DNA from: Pythium myriotylum
Taxonomy: Eukaryota; Oomycota; Peronosporomycetes; Pythiales; Pythiaceae
Assembly: GCA_023091665.1 (NCBI GenBank)
Contig: JALJCQ010000025.1
Span: 310,001-374,000 of the forward strand
Direction of reading: 5' to 3'
Length of the DNA: 64,000 nucleotides
Position numbers and translations under genes: made by a program. A model generated the notes under the pieces. The model saw only the letters and a program-made list of their open reading frames with translations, was not told the origin of the DNA and searched no databases. Below, one piece after another: positions 32,005 through 42,671 of this stretch (the first letter of the stretch is position 1; each line of letters begins with the position of its first letter).

Positions 32005-35000
32005 GCGCTTAGAAGCGAGTGGACATACAGCGCGCACTTGGTATCGACTCGAGCTCGACTTGAATTGCGTCTACTTGGCGGCCGGTGCTGCGGCTGGTGC
32101 CGTGGCCGGTGCCGTGGCTGGCGTCACCTTGGGCTCTTTGTCAAAGAACGAGGTTTTGCTGATCGGCACTGTCAGCGTCAACTCACCTTTCGGGTTGTTC
32201 GGTACCCAGACGAGCAAGGACCCGCCGCCAGTACCAGGAAGTTTGAGGAAACCTGGGCGAGTACGGTCGAGGTAGAGAGTTTTACCCGCCAGCTTGGACA
32301 GGTCCTCGGTCCAGGTCACAGTCGTGCCCTGAGGAACTGAAGGGTGCTTTTGTAAGCTGACACCTCCGGAGTAGATGTTCACGGTGACATCGTACTTGTC
32401 CGTGCTCTTGAACGTGATAGTCACCTTCCCGTTCCCAGCAGCCTTCCAGGTGCCGGTCGAACCGAAAAAGGCTTTTTGAACCGTCTGAAGACCGAGTGCC
32501 TTGTCGGCAGGGCCATCCGCGATAGCAGCAGCATACTTGGGTACTTTGCAAATGGGTTGAACGAGTGTACCGAGCAATTGCGCAATGCCGAATGGAGCAA
32601 TGGCCTCAATGCCACTTAGAGCCAACCGTGCGATGGTCAACTTGTACTTCATGATGGTGCCGATCACGCCTTTGTCATCAAACGCCGAGGCGATAATCTG
32701 GTCGACGAGCAGCTGGGCGGTGGTGATGATGTCATCTTGCGTGGCTTTGTCAACCGCACACGACTGTGCCGCTGCTGGCAGATCTTTCGTGACGAGGTCC
32801 GAGTTTAAAACGACGTACTGAAGGTACTCGATGTCGATCTTGGGCTGATTCTTCATGGTGTCTTTGACGCTGTCCTCCACCGACTTGAGGTTCTTCTTTA
32901 GCGTTCGGCCACATACATAATCATCCTTGGCGAGAGTGATGAGATCGGCCTCTGTCACTTCCGGGAGTGCCTTTTTCTCCCTCGAGAACCACTTGAGAAA
33001 ATTCAGGTACTTGGCGTACGTCTTGATATCTTCCTTCGTGATCTTCTTTTCAATGACAGCGACAAGGAAGGTTTCTGCTCCTTTGAGGACGGTTCCACCC
33101 GTGGTGAATGCCTTACCAAGATCTTCACCAAGACAGCTCGCGACAGCAAGAGGCAGGTCGTACACGACCAGGTCAATCTGTTCGACGGCTTTCGCAAGTT
33201 GTTCACGCGTTTGGAGCTGCTTGGTTGCACTCAAGTTGTCCAAGACGTCGTAGATACGAGTGGTGACATCATAAAGCTGTCGCGCGCAGTTGACACCACG
33301 GGTGACACCTTTTGCAGCACTCGCTATGGCCCCGTAGATGCCTGAGGCAGCCTTGACTGCGGATGCAGCGACGTCGGAGACGTGGTGCCCGATGTGGAGT
33401 TTGCAATCCTTGTTCTGGCGGATGCATTCCATGCCACACTGCACAGGGAAGTCCATCGGGCATTGCAGCCAACACATTTTCTTTCCATCAAAGATGGATG
33501 AATCCCCACACGATCCTGATTTCCCAAACGCGAGTCGGCGCCAGCAAGCGGCGTCGCTGGTCTTCTCGAGTTGGTATGTGATCCACGTCTTCTCGGGCGA
33601 AAGAGTGGAGCCTGCCTTGGGTGCGGGCGCAGGTGCAGTGGCTGCGCCTGCAGCGGCACCCGTACTAGGTGCCGCTGGGCTTGTTGGAGCCTTGGCCGGC
33701 GCCGATCCGGGTGTTGCTGGTGCTACAGGGGGCTTGGCAACAGCGGGGGCTGGCGCCACGGCAGGCTTCGCGGCTGCTGGTACCACTGCGGGTTTAGCGG
33801 CGGCTGGTGCCGCTGCAGGCTTCGCAGCAGCGGGGGCCGAGGCTGGCTTCGCGGCGCTTGGGGTCGCCTCACGGGACTCAGCTCCGGGGATGCTTGGCGC
33901 GTGGACAGCTGCATTCTGCGCGTCGATGGTACTGACGGCGCAAAAGGCGGCGACGGCGAGCAACGAAAGCCGGACCATCGTCGCTGTTGTTAACTTGGGC
34001 GGTCCTGTGCCGAAGAGCGCAAATCCGCGAGTGAGAGTGAGAGAGTGAAGCCTGCGCGGAGGGAGGGACGAGAGGATTAAGTGTTGACTACTTCATCCAC
34101 GAGGCGATCCAGGGGCGTTCTTCAGTTCATGGATAACTCGGATGGATCAACTAGACGACCTGGTCTCGATGTGTGCTGACAGTCACGTCTCCCGACAATC
34201 GGAGACAGATGGGATTGAGGATCGATTGGGAATACGTGATTGTGCAGACCAGCGTTCGGTAAATTGATCAGCTCTCGTTATCGATGAAGGTCGTGGTAGT
34301 AACTTCGCCTCTGCTTTGCCAATAACCAACATCCTTGTTGGCAGGTCATCGGCACCCTGAAGCGTCACATGCAGGCTCCAACCTTATTAGCTGAACTCTT
34401 GTGTGACCATCAACAGCTCTCGCGGCTGCTCTCACGGCTGCCGCAATGCTCTGCTTTCAACTGCAGTGCTCTAGCGCACGAAGTTCCCAGTTTAGATCGT
34501 TGGTGAGTGGGAATCTCGATGAACTTTTATTCACTTGTATAACGATTATGTACTCGTCAGTATTGTCTTCGATCTTGAGGGTTTGGCGTGGAGACGGATT
34601 GCAGCAATGGATAGTCAGCAAATACTGTCAATTTGAATGTTGGGTTTCATGCAGACGGATGAGAAGGACTTTTTGGCTCACAGAAACTGGGTGGACAGCC
34701 GGCAAGCATGATTAGTACTCTCGCCAACTAAAGAGCCTAGTGACATCACATCTTCCTCCAGAGCCTGGAATGGTTTTAGGCGAAGCAGATCCGTCGCGTC
34801 ACCAGTTGATCATCTTCGTTAGCTGAATCTAAATCCTTGCTCGGGCGCCGGGAATGAGGACCACGTGCTTTCTGCATACAGTTACTTGGAGTCTTTCAGT
34901 ATTCCACGATGACTCTAAGCGTCCCCACGCCTGGGACGACACACAGACTCGAGCGTGGCAAGTCTGGTCAAGTCTTTCCAATAAAGAATTGAGTCGAGAG

Positions 35001-35650
35001 CGAATAGGTGGTAGACCTGTACATCCTGACGGACAGGCGGCCGTGGCGATCATTGACCTTTTTCTGGTGCATGCTCGTGGGTTCAGACGTAAATGGACCC
35101 AAAAGTACAAGCGGCACAACTGTGGACTAGAGACTCGCTCAGCAATGCCCTGTGGATAACGAGGGAGCAGACGCCAAAGAGTGCGCTGGATGTATATGAA
35201 CATTTCGCTCTAAATTCTGGCTGATTGGATCGGATCCTCAGGACACGCAATGGGTGAATGTGATGATGCAAAGAAGTCAATTCGGTCCCACGTATCGTGC
35301 TGATTTACGAGATGGATTAGGCCGAGTTATCACAGAGTAGGTACCGAAAAAGCAGAGTAATTGTACGTGTATGTGGGCCGGAGTGCACACGAGACTTGGT
35401 GCTTGAATCCGTCGCAAAGTTTGCCCAACTGCGAGCTGTATTGGTGAGATGAAATAATATGCCAATTCATGCTGCTCTCCCATGATATGGAAGAGGAGCG
35501 TGTGTAACGAGCCCAGTTCTAATCGCTTCTGGTGTGCCACGAACGTGAGGGTTGCAACAGCTGCTATTGCTCTGTTCCTTATTTGTTGGCCCCTAAAGTC
35601 AGCGTGCTTTCGAACTGAGCCGCGGATCTTTCGCTCTCAGTTCTCAAACC
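32005..35650. repeat. Right arm of large inverted repeat (contains copy 3)
   Basis: Inverted counterpart of 23390-28365; the anchors are given there. Upstream of the gene the two arms have drifted to an estimated 70-85 percent by eye, much less alike than the coding parts. Confidence 0.78.
32071..33978 (-). CDS. Large secreted protein with A/P linker, Cys module and beta-rich C-terminus (copy 3)
   Basis: 635 aa, single exon, and the same four-part layout as copies 1 and 2. The signal peptide is M-V-R-L-S-L-L-A-V-A-A-F. The linker has irregular A-A-K-P units. The Cys module keeps every Cys of the other copies. The central part is the most divergent: copy 3 lacks about 12 residues of the S-K-P-K-D-A-D-P insert that follows the W-F motif in copies 1 and 2. 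The C-terminal domain keeps L-Y-L-D-R-T-R-P-G and G-T-G-G-G-S-L-L-V-W-V-P. Reading frames are intact, so all three genes look functional. The role is unknown. Confidence 0.82.
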   Translation of the reverse strand: MVRLSLLAVAAFCAVSTIDAQNAAVHAPSIPGAESREATPSAAKPASAPAAAKPAAAPAAAKPAVVPAAAKPAVAPAPAVAKPPVAPATPGSAPAKAPTSPAAPSTGAAAGAATAPAPAPKAGSTLSPEKTWITYQLEKTSDAACWRRLAFGKSGSCGDSSIFDGKKMCWLQCPMDFPVQCGMECIRQNKDCKLHIGHHVSDVAASAVKAASGIYGAIASAAKGVTRGVNCARQLYDVTTRIYDVLDNLSATKQLQTREQLAKAVEQIDLVVYDLPLAVASCLGEDLGKAFTTGGTVLKGAETFLVAVIEKKITKEDIKTYAKYLNFLKWFSREKKALPEVTEADLITLAKDDYVCGRTLKKNLKSVEDSVKDTMKNQPKIDIEYLQYVVLNSDLVTKDLPAAAQSCAVDKATQDDIITTAQLLVDQIIASAFDDKGVIGTIMKYKLTIARLALSGIEAIAPFGIAQLLGTLVQPICKVPKYAAAIADGPADKALGLQTVQKAFFGSTGTWKAAGNGKVTITFKSTDKYDVTVNIYSGGVSLQKHPSVPQGTTVTWTEDLSKLAGKTLYLDRTRPGFLKLPGTGGGSLLVWVPNNPKGELTLTVPISKTSFFDKEPKVTPATAPATAPAAAPAAK

Positions 35651-35749
35651 GGGTTCGGATTGTAGTTGTTGCTGATATTGAGAGGGGTCAGTTGAGCGTA
35701 GAGGCATTTGGGACCGTGGGCGTTGAAAACAGTAGTGTTCGCGTTCGGT

Positions 35750-35995
35750 CTGGTCAGTACTGTTTTGTCTTCGTTCACCAGGATTTGATGTGGAGACGGG
35801 TTGCAATAGTGGATAGCCGACGACTTTTTGTAAACCTTGAGACGGATGAGGATTTGTACAGCGGGTGGACGTGGGTGGACAGTCGGTCAGTTCGCCAGAG
35901 CGTGATTAGTACAATTGCCGAAGAAGAGCCGTGTTCTGATGATTACTGGCGTCGCATCTCCAAGCATTCCAGACCAACCGGGGACACATGGGTTT
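35750..35995. repeat. Second partial copy of an arm segment
   Basis: A block reading ggagacgggttgcaatagtgg through gtgattagtacaattgcc resembles 34590-34720 in direct orientation. An ORF of 171 codons (35482-35997) overlaps it, but part of that ORF is shared repeat DNA. Confidence 0.55.
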
Positions 35996-36234
35996 GAGAA
36001 GCGAAGTTGAACATGAATGCTCGTGGGTACCGAGTTGGCTACGTAACGAACTTTGATCCGTACGGAAACGACGCAATCTCGCATCTCCCTCTTCCCTGAG
36101 ACCTCTTATCGCTACTCGCCCGCACAGGTTTCTAAGTGACGCGATGTTACAATTACAATTTTTACAATTCAAGTGAGGTCTATTAGTCTGCTCATATAGA
36201 GACCGATAGCCGGCGCTAGTCGCCACCGTTAGGA

Positions 36235-39200
36235 TTAAACTCCCCTTCTCCAATGCTCGAGATCACTGTTAAGGAGATCTGCGATGCGTGTGTGTTCTTC
36301 TCTTGTCGTGGGGTGCACGACTTGACTACTCGTTCGCGTATCCATCGCTAAGTTCGCCGCCGCGTCCGCCATGCGGTTCGCAGCTCTTGGATGGTGTCGC
36401 CAGGCGCGTACTCTGAGTGAGTCTGCGAGGCGGCGTGCGCGAGCGCACATCTCCCGGAGTACGTCATTGCTCGGGGCCTTGTAGTTCCGCATTTGTTGGA
36501 TTATCATCATGCTGTCTCCTACGACCGACAAAGGGGTCCACTTGTGCCTCGCTGCTGCATCGAGTCCAGTCAACAGGCCATTGTACTCTGCTCGATTGTT
36601 TGTGGTCGCCTCATGAGCATAGGACATAGCGGCTGTGAATACAACCTCTGCGTTCACGTCGTTCTGACCTCGCCGGACGATGATGGCGCCAGCGCCTCCT
36701 GCACCCGGGTTGCCTCTCGATCCTCCATCGAAGAACAGTAGGTATTGCAGATTGGGGTCGCCAGTAGGTGCCGTGGCGACGGCCGCTGGAATGCTAGCCT
36801 CAGGATGTCGCAGGAGTTCGATCGCAGCGGCAGTGTGGGGGCTCGCCGCGCTGTGGTCCGAGCGCCTCCACCGTAGGTCTCCGAGTGACGCCATAAGCCT
36901 CGCGTGCAGTACTGCTATGGCATGTTCGCGAGTCCAGATGTCATCTCTGGTGTCCGGAGTAGTGTGCCAGAGCCAAGCCGTCTGTAGCACCACTAATGCA
37001 TGTTGTCTCCACGCCGCGTGGACAGCCTCCTGTGTAGCAATGATGTCGGCGGCGGAAGGGGATGCGAGTCGCGACAGTTCTGGGTGCGACCAGATTCGAT
37101 CTGGGAGTGTCGGGAGGACGAGTGAAAAGAAATCGGTCTTGCACTCGTCGACTGCCGGTGCGTGCCGCACAGACCAGAGATGGCTCCAGCAGTCGAGCAT
37201 GTGCTTCCATAGGAGCTGTGCGCTGGGGCAGCTCCAGAAGATATGCGCACTGGTCACACCGCTCGTTGGTAGCTCGGGGCAATGCGGACAGCCTACCCGG
37301 CTTTGTGTACGATCCCACTTGTTGATACGGTCCCCTTTAAGGCGTCTGAGCAAGGTCCGCTGTGAGTCGATGACACCTGGGAATGACGCGATGTCTTTCC
37401 ACGTGACGAGATCGAGGGCTGCTGCCAGTTCGCTGTCAATATTGCGCCAGCGTTCTCCTCTGCTTGCGTGCTCCTTGTCGGTCATCTCCTTCGCCGACGC
37501 GAGGAGAAGGGATTTCGCTGTGCGCGGGGTGAGTTGCGGAGTGCCACTCCAGATGCCCATGGGCGAGTCGAGCCAGACGTGTCTGTCAAACTGAACTAGC
37601 GGGTCACGCAAGTGTGATCGGGCTAATTGCGTCGCCTGTACCGTTGTCGTGACTGGGCCAAGTTTGACTCTGATGTCGTCTACTGGGTTCCATTCTAGCA
37701 CCAGGTGCTTGCCGACGCTGGACAGTCTCCAAATGTCGAGGCTGGCAGGTCGAAGGACCATGTCTTCTGGTTGCGCAGGTGCTTCAAGAATGCCGGGGTA
37801 GTTGACAACCAGCTCGTAACAGAGCCGCCGAAAGTCGCGAGCCATTTTATCGGGCAATGGAAAGCTCGCTCCGCGAGCACGGAAGCGTAGTCTTGTCTCG
37901 TCCAGCCACTCGATGTCTAGCACATCCCGGAAACGAGAGGTAGGCGAGATGATGCGCGCGAAGTCGCCTCGTTGCAGCGCGTGCCCACTCGCATCGAGGA
38001 GGATCTCGTCCCCGCATGGCCGAGCCGTGAGTAAAGCCATCACGTCTAGCCTGCCGTATTGCTCGTGCTGATACTTTCGTAAGTGGGCTAGCACAGGGAG
38101 GACCGCAGCGAAGTCGATGCCGAGCCACCCATGGCTCCAGTCGTATGTTGGTTTTGGGTGGTCTCGCAGCTGTCTCCTCATGTCAACATACATCTGGAGC
38201 TCCCGTTCGTCCCGAGGCTGCGTGAGCAGTGCTGTGCGAAGTTGCAGACCTGTGTGAGCGAGAGTCCGTTGAAAAGACGGGCGAGCGGAAGCCCTGCGAG
38301 AAGGGTTGAGGCTGGTCTCGCCGCGGCTTTGAGCTTTGAGCAGGATCTGGCCCACCACAGTACGGAAGCCGCCGCGAGGCGTCGCCCACCGGTTAACGGT
38401 GGTCAAGCTGAGGCATTGTAATTCGTGACGCAAGTTGACTGCGTTGATACCTCCAACGTGCGTCCCTTGTTGTGCAACATGTTTCGCCATCCAAGCTTTT
38501 CGGGTTTTCCCTCGAGTGGAGAAGGTGCCTGACCAGGTGAACGTGTTGACCAGCCTCTGCCAGTCGTCTACGATCTTGGGGCTGGGCCAGTGATGCCGGG
38601 CGATGAACAAAAACATCGGCAAGAGAAGAGCGCGCAGGAGCTTCACTCGTTGACTGGTGTTGGTAGTCTTCACTTCTGCCAGCTGGAGACGAGATCGAGC
38701 CCGTTGGAGCGTCCGCTCCCATATCGTGTTCAATGACGTCACCGTAGCAACCTGTCCACCGAGTAGCCTCGTGTGCGCATTGGCCTCTGCGATTGGAAAG
38801 GGGCTCCCAGGGCCGTTGTCCCGCTGCGCCCTTGTGGTGAGGAAGATCACGACACTTTTGGAGTGGTTGACTCGTAGGCCGGACGCTTGAGCAAAGATGT
38901 CGAGCGTGCTCGCTAGCTCAGTCAGGAACCGAGGGTGCTCCAGATAGACTGTCGTGTCATCCGCATAGCCGGCTGTCCGAACCTCTGTGTTGCCTGGTAA
39001 CACAATCCCAGCGAGGTCTCTGTTTTGGGCAATTGCAGTATAGAGCGTGTCGACCGCTAACACAAACAACGTTGGCGCTAACGGGCAACCTTGCCGAATT
39101 CCGTTGAGGATGGAATGTGGTGTGGAGATCTCCCCGTTTGCCGTGAACTCCGCCGTTGTAGCAAGATGCATCTGGCGGACAGCGTTGACGAAGCGCTCTG

Positions 39201-41288
39201 TAAAGCCGAGTCGAAGCAGCGCGCGGGCGAGGAATCCCCGATCGAGCGAGTCGTAGGCTTTTTCAAAATCGAGCGACACTGCCACCGCATCTGAGTATTG
39301 CTGGGAGGTTCTGGCGTGGGCCTGAACCGCGTGGAATACATCCAACGCGTCATGAACTTGGCGGTCCGGTACAAAACCAAACTGCGTGTCGGCAACGAGA
39401 GTCGGAAGAGAGCTGCTAACTCGGTTCAAAAGGAGCCTAGAGTAGATCTTGTAGTCTGTATCAAGTAGCGCGATCGGTCTGAAGTCCAGTCCGCTGGTTG
39501 GCGTCGATTTCTTGGGGATGCAGGCTATCGTGGCTTTCTTGAAGCTTGGCGGGAGAATAGAAGACCTGTGCCACAGATTGTACAAGGGTGTAAGAGCCTC
39601 TGTCACGAGATCAGCGAACTCATGATACCAATCATTTGGGAGGCCGTCAGGTCCAGCGGCTTTGCCCCTGGGGCACGCCTTGAGTGCCGCTCTTACTTCC
39701 TCTGTCGTGAAGTCTGAATCCAGGTGACTGAGATCTGGGGCTGCGCTCGGCGGCGGCAGATGGCCAAAAAGTCATCGATGTTTGCGGCTGGGAGTGGGCC
39801 GCGCTGCATAACTGGATCCCATGCGCACGCAAGTGTCTCTGCAGTCGGTTGGTTGTCTGCCTGCGGGAGACTGACGATTGATTGGGAATGTGGGATCTTG
39901 AATCTATCGAAGAATAACCTTTCCGCCTCCGGGGTTCGTGCGGCGAATGCTCGCCACCTCCTGTACCGTCTCCTACGTGTCCGATTGCAATGTAATCGAA
40001 CAATCTCTGATCGGATGGCTTCAACCGCGTCATATGAGCTCTGGTTGTCAGGAGCCTGGGCCAAGATCGCTCGTCGCAGCGCATTGCGTAGGCGCTTGCG
40101 TCGCTGTCGATATGCTCGCCGCTGTTGTTGCCGACACTCTCGGATTGCCTGCAGACAAGCCCTTCGGATTTCAATCTTGCATTCGTCCCACAGGATGGCA
40201 GCCTCGACCGCCCCGGCTGCCTTACTCTTCTCAGTGAAACGAAGCAGGATATCGATGCAGATATTGTTGACGGCTTCCTGGCATCCGAAGGGGATGGGGT
40301 ACCGGAGGCCTTGCTGTCTGCGGCGTCCTCTGTTGCGTCGCTTTCCGTAGCTGCAAACATAACTCATGGAAACTCCGTTGTGATCGCTTGGTGCGACTGG
40401 TGGATCGGTGTTGACGTCGAGCACATGAGCAGTATATAGGACACTGACGTACCATCGATCTAATCGACTGGTGGCCATGGTGCCGTTTCTCCGTTTGTAT
40501 CCGTATGTGTGGTGCTGTATCTGGAAGTCCGTTTTGTCCGCCTCAGTACCTATCTGATCTATGTCAAATTGGAGGACATCCCGCAAACCCCAGTGAGTCA
40601 GTAAACTGTGTAATGCCGGAGAGTCGTGGATGTCTGTGACGTGACTCGATCGGTCGAATTCGGAGAAAAGCGTGCAATTGAAGTCTCCACCAAGGAGTAC
40701 CGGGCCATTAGGTTTGGGACAGCTAAGCAAGCGCGTAAAAAACTGCTCTCGTTCTTTTTTCCTGCCACTCGGCGCATATACGTTGATGATGGTATGCCAC
40801 TTGCCGTGGATGAGTGCTTGTGCAGCCATGAATCTGGCCGACCAGTGCTCTTCCCACAGCGGCTGTACATCAGAAATTGGCCCCCCCGGCCGGCAGAGAA
40901 TGGCAACCCCGCGTGCATTAGTGTCGGTCACCGCCCATAGAGAAAACCCCGAGTCCGTGCGTCCCCATCCTTTCGCATATTCCTGCTGGAGGCGATCGAC
41001 GGCTTTCTTGTCTGTCGGAACTTCTTGAAGGAGAATAACGTCAGGTTGTCGGCCGTTTGTGCGTGCTCGGAAGCCGCTGAACCAGTCTTCCGCTTGTGTC
41101 ATTCCTCGTACATTTTGTGTCACACAGTGAAGTGGCGCCGAGAGCCATTGCGATCTCATGGGGCCGCGTCGCTTCTGGCCGATCTTTCGTTGCTTAGTTT
41201 CTCCTGTCGCCGCCTGCTCTGCGACCGTCGCCTCCTGCAAGGCAACGGCCGGTGGCCCCGTCGCTGTATGTGCGACAGAGCCGGGCAC
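36235..41288 (-). pseudogene. LINE ORF2: APE endonuclease, reverse transcriptase, zf-RVT, RNase H; one frameshift
   Basis: Segment 41288-39693 has the APE-type endonuclease motifs: N-V-R-G-M, L-L-Q-E-V, N-V-Y-A-P-S-G, L-L-G-G-D-F-N and S-D-H-N-G-V. Around 39725-39737 the frame must change by one base; the new frame runs without stop to 36235. It carries K-A-A-G-P-D-G-L-P, R-P-I-A-L-L, D-F-E-K-A-Y-D, R-Q-G-C-P-L-A-P and the catalytic Y-A-D-D. Further on are a C-C-H-C zinc motif (C-P-H-C ... H-I-F-W-S-C) and an RNase H with F-F-D-G-G-S-R-G-N-P-G, R-A-E-Y-N, G-D-S and a late Asp. All active-site residues are kept, so the frameshift is the main lesion. It could be recent or a sequence error. Confidence 0.88.
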
Positions 41289-41301
41289 CCGTGAGGTGCC
41301 C

Positions 41302-42022
41302 TTAGTTCCGACTTGCCGCCGCTCCGCCTAGAATCTCTCCGAAGCGGAACAGCGCTCCACTGACGAGGTCTGTTGACCAGTCTTGGAATATCGTGTGCGC
41401 CATCTCCCATCGTTTGGCGGCCACCCCTTGACCTGCGCTGACCACTGCAAGGGTATTGAAGCTAGCAGCCATCCACATGAGGAGCGCGTCGCATTGATGT
41501 GGCAGTTCCCGCGCGGCAAAGTCAGTTGGAAGACACTCTGGCACGAGCAACACGTGGGCCACGAGTCTGCACCAATCGGCGTCTATTAATCCTGGCTGCG
41601 TGCGTGGGGGAATCCTAATTCGGTGCTTGGCCGCAACAGCAGCGAGACGCCTCCAACGTGTCGGTTCATGCGTGATGGACCATCTGGCCTCAAGCGTTGG
41701 AGCCGCGTTCGCACCAGCCGCCCATTCCTTGCAGAAGTTCGCCGTGTCGGGTGGAAGTAGCAAGTGACGCGATGTTGAATGCATGGATCGATTCGCGCGT
41801 GTGCAAGTGTCGATCCCCCAGCACGCATAGTGTCGATCCCCCAGCACGCATAGTTCCGATTTGGCTTGCGGCAGAGGAATCATTGCCATCAGATAGCCCG
41901 GAGTTCGCTATGGCAATGAGCCTATTGAGTTCATCATGTGGATCATAATCGTTCAACTCTGGGCTATCTACCGCGGAGAGTCGTGGAGCAGAAAATTCGA
42001 CTATCCTTTGTAGATCTGCCAC
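41302..42022 (-). pseudogene. LINE ORF1-like reading frame, frameshifted by a tandem duplication
   Basis: It lies just upstream of ORF2, with 13 nt between its stop and the ORF2 ATG. The 5' part (from 42022) starts M-A-D-L-Q-R-I-V; the 3' part includes C-K-E-W-A-A-G and W-R-R-L-A-A-V-A-A-K-H-R-I. The two lie in different frames, and the switch coincides with a duplicated 23-bp unit at 41808-41853. No known domain is recognised; the position fits a gag-like ORF1. Confidence 0.6.
41808..41853. repeat. Exact 23-bp tandem duplication
   Basis: Units 41808-41830 and 41831-41853 are identical (tgtcgatccc...gcatag). The length is not a multiple of three, so it shifts the ORF1 frame. Confidence 0.95.
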
Positions 42023-42059
42023 CGCGGCAGACTTCTACAAAGCACCTGAGAACGCATAA

Positions 42060-42114
42060 AGTCCAACTACGAAATACCCTCGTGGCTGCCACGAGGGTAT
42101 CTCGTAGTTGGACT
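42060..42114. repeat. 27-bp-arm hairpin at the LINE 5' end
   Basis: Left arm 42060-42086 and right arm 42088-42114 pair with one mismatch around a single-base centre. It is about 40 bp upstream of the ORF1 ATG in element orientation. Confidence 0.85.
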
Positions 42115-42329
42115 GTGTGTGTTCTTGGGCACTGGATATTCCTCTTCGGTTTTTTTGCTACTTCTGAAGCTTCACCCTTCATGCCGTTGAAGAAAATCAT
42201 GAAGTGGTGTCATGTCATGCCAGCACACTTCACATTTCTTTGTTTGACGCCAGCAACCTACTTGAGCGCAGCTCGTGCGGCCTATTGTTGCCTGATGTAC
42301 TAAGCCTCGCGGGATATAAGAAGGTCTTG

Positions 42330-42632
42330 CGGTCGATTGGAACGGCATTTGGTCTGGTCACCCATGCATTTCGCTCCTCGCGGGAAGCTCCCGTCCTCAT
42401 AACGCCACCACTCATTGATAGACCAATCGTCGGATACGAGGAAACCACTTTTTCGGATCTGCGCTCAACGCGATCAGGAGTGGTGAGTCCTCGCGTTGGA
42501 CGCGAGATCGTTGCAGTTCCCTGTACTGAGGGCACATCGATGAATGGTGAGCGTATGGCCCCTTTCTTGCATTCATGGCAGATGAAGCATTCACCGTCCA
42601 GCGTTACGAGGAAGTAGAACGACCGAGAGCTG

Positions 42633-42671
<39 letters not shown>

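Larger units (their letters stand above)
36146..42116 (-). mobile_element. Near-full-length L1-like non-LTR retrotransposon
   Basis: Read on the minus strand: a 5' hairpin (42114-42060), ORF1 (42022-41302), an APE endonuclease ORF, reverse transcriptase, zinc motif and RNase H (to 36235). The 3' end carries a short tail built from aattgtaa-like units (about 36173-36149) in place of poly-A. The ends are estimates. One frameshift in ORF2 and a tandem duplication in ORF1 make this copy non-autonomous. Confidence 0.85.

Noticed and set aside
35482..35997. 171-codon ORF in the right arm flank
   Set aside because: Overlaps DNA repeated elsewhere in broken form; no start context or motif, so not called as a gene.
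36680..37594. 304-codon plus-strand ORF within the LINE
   Set aside because: Antisense to the RNase H and zinc motif of ORF2.
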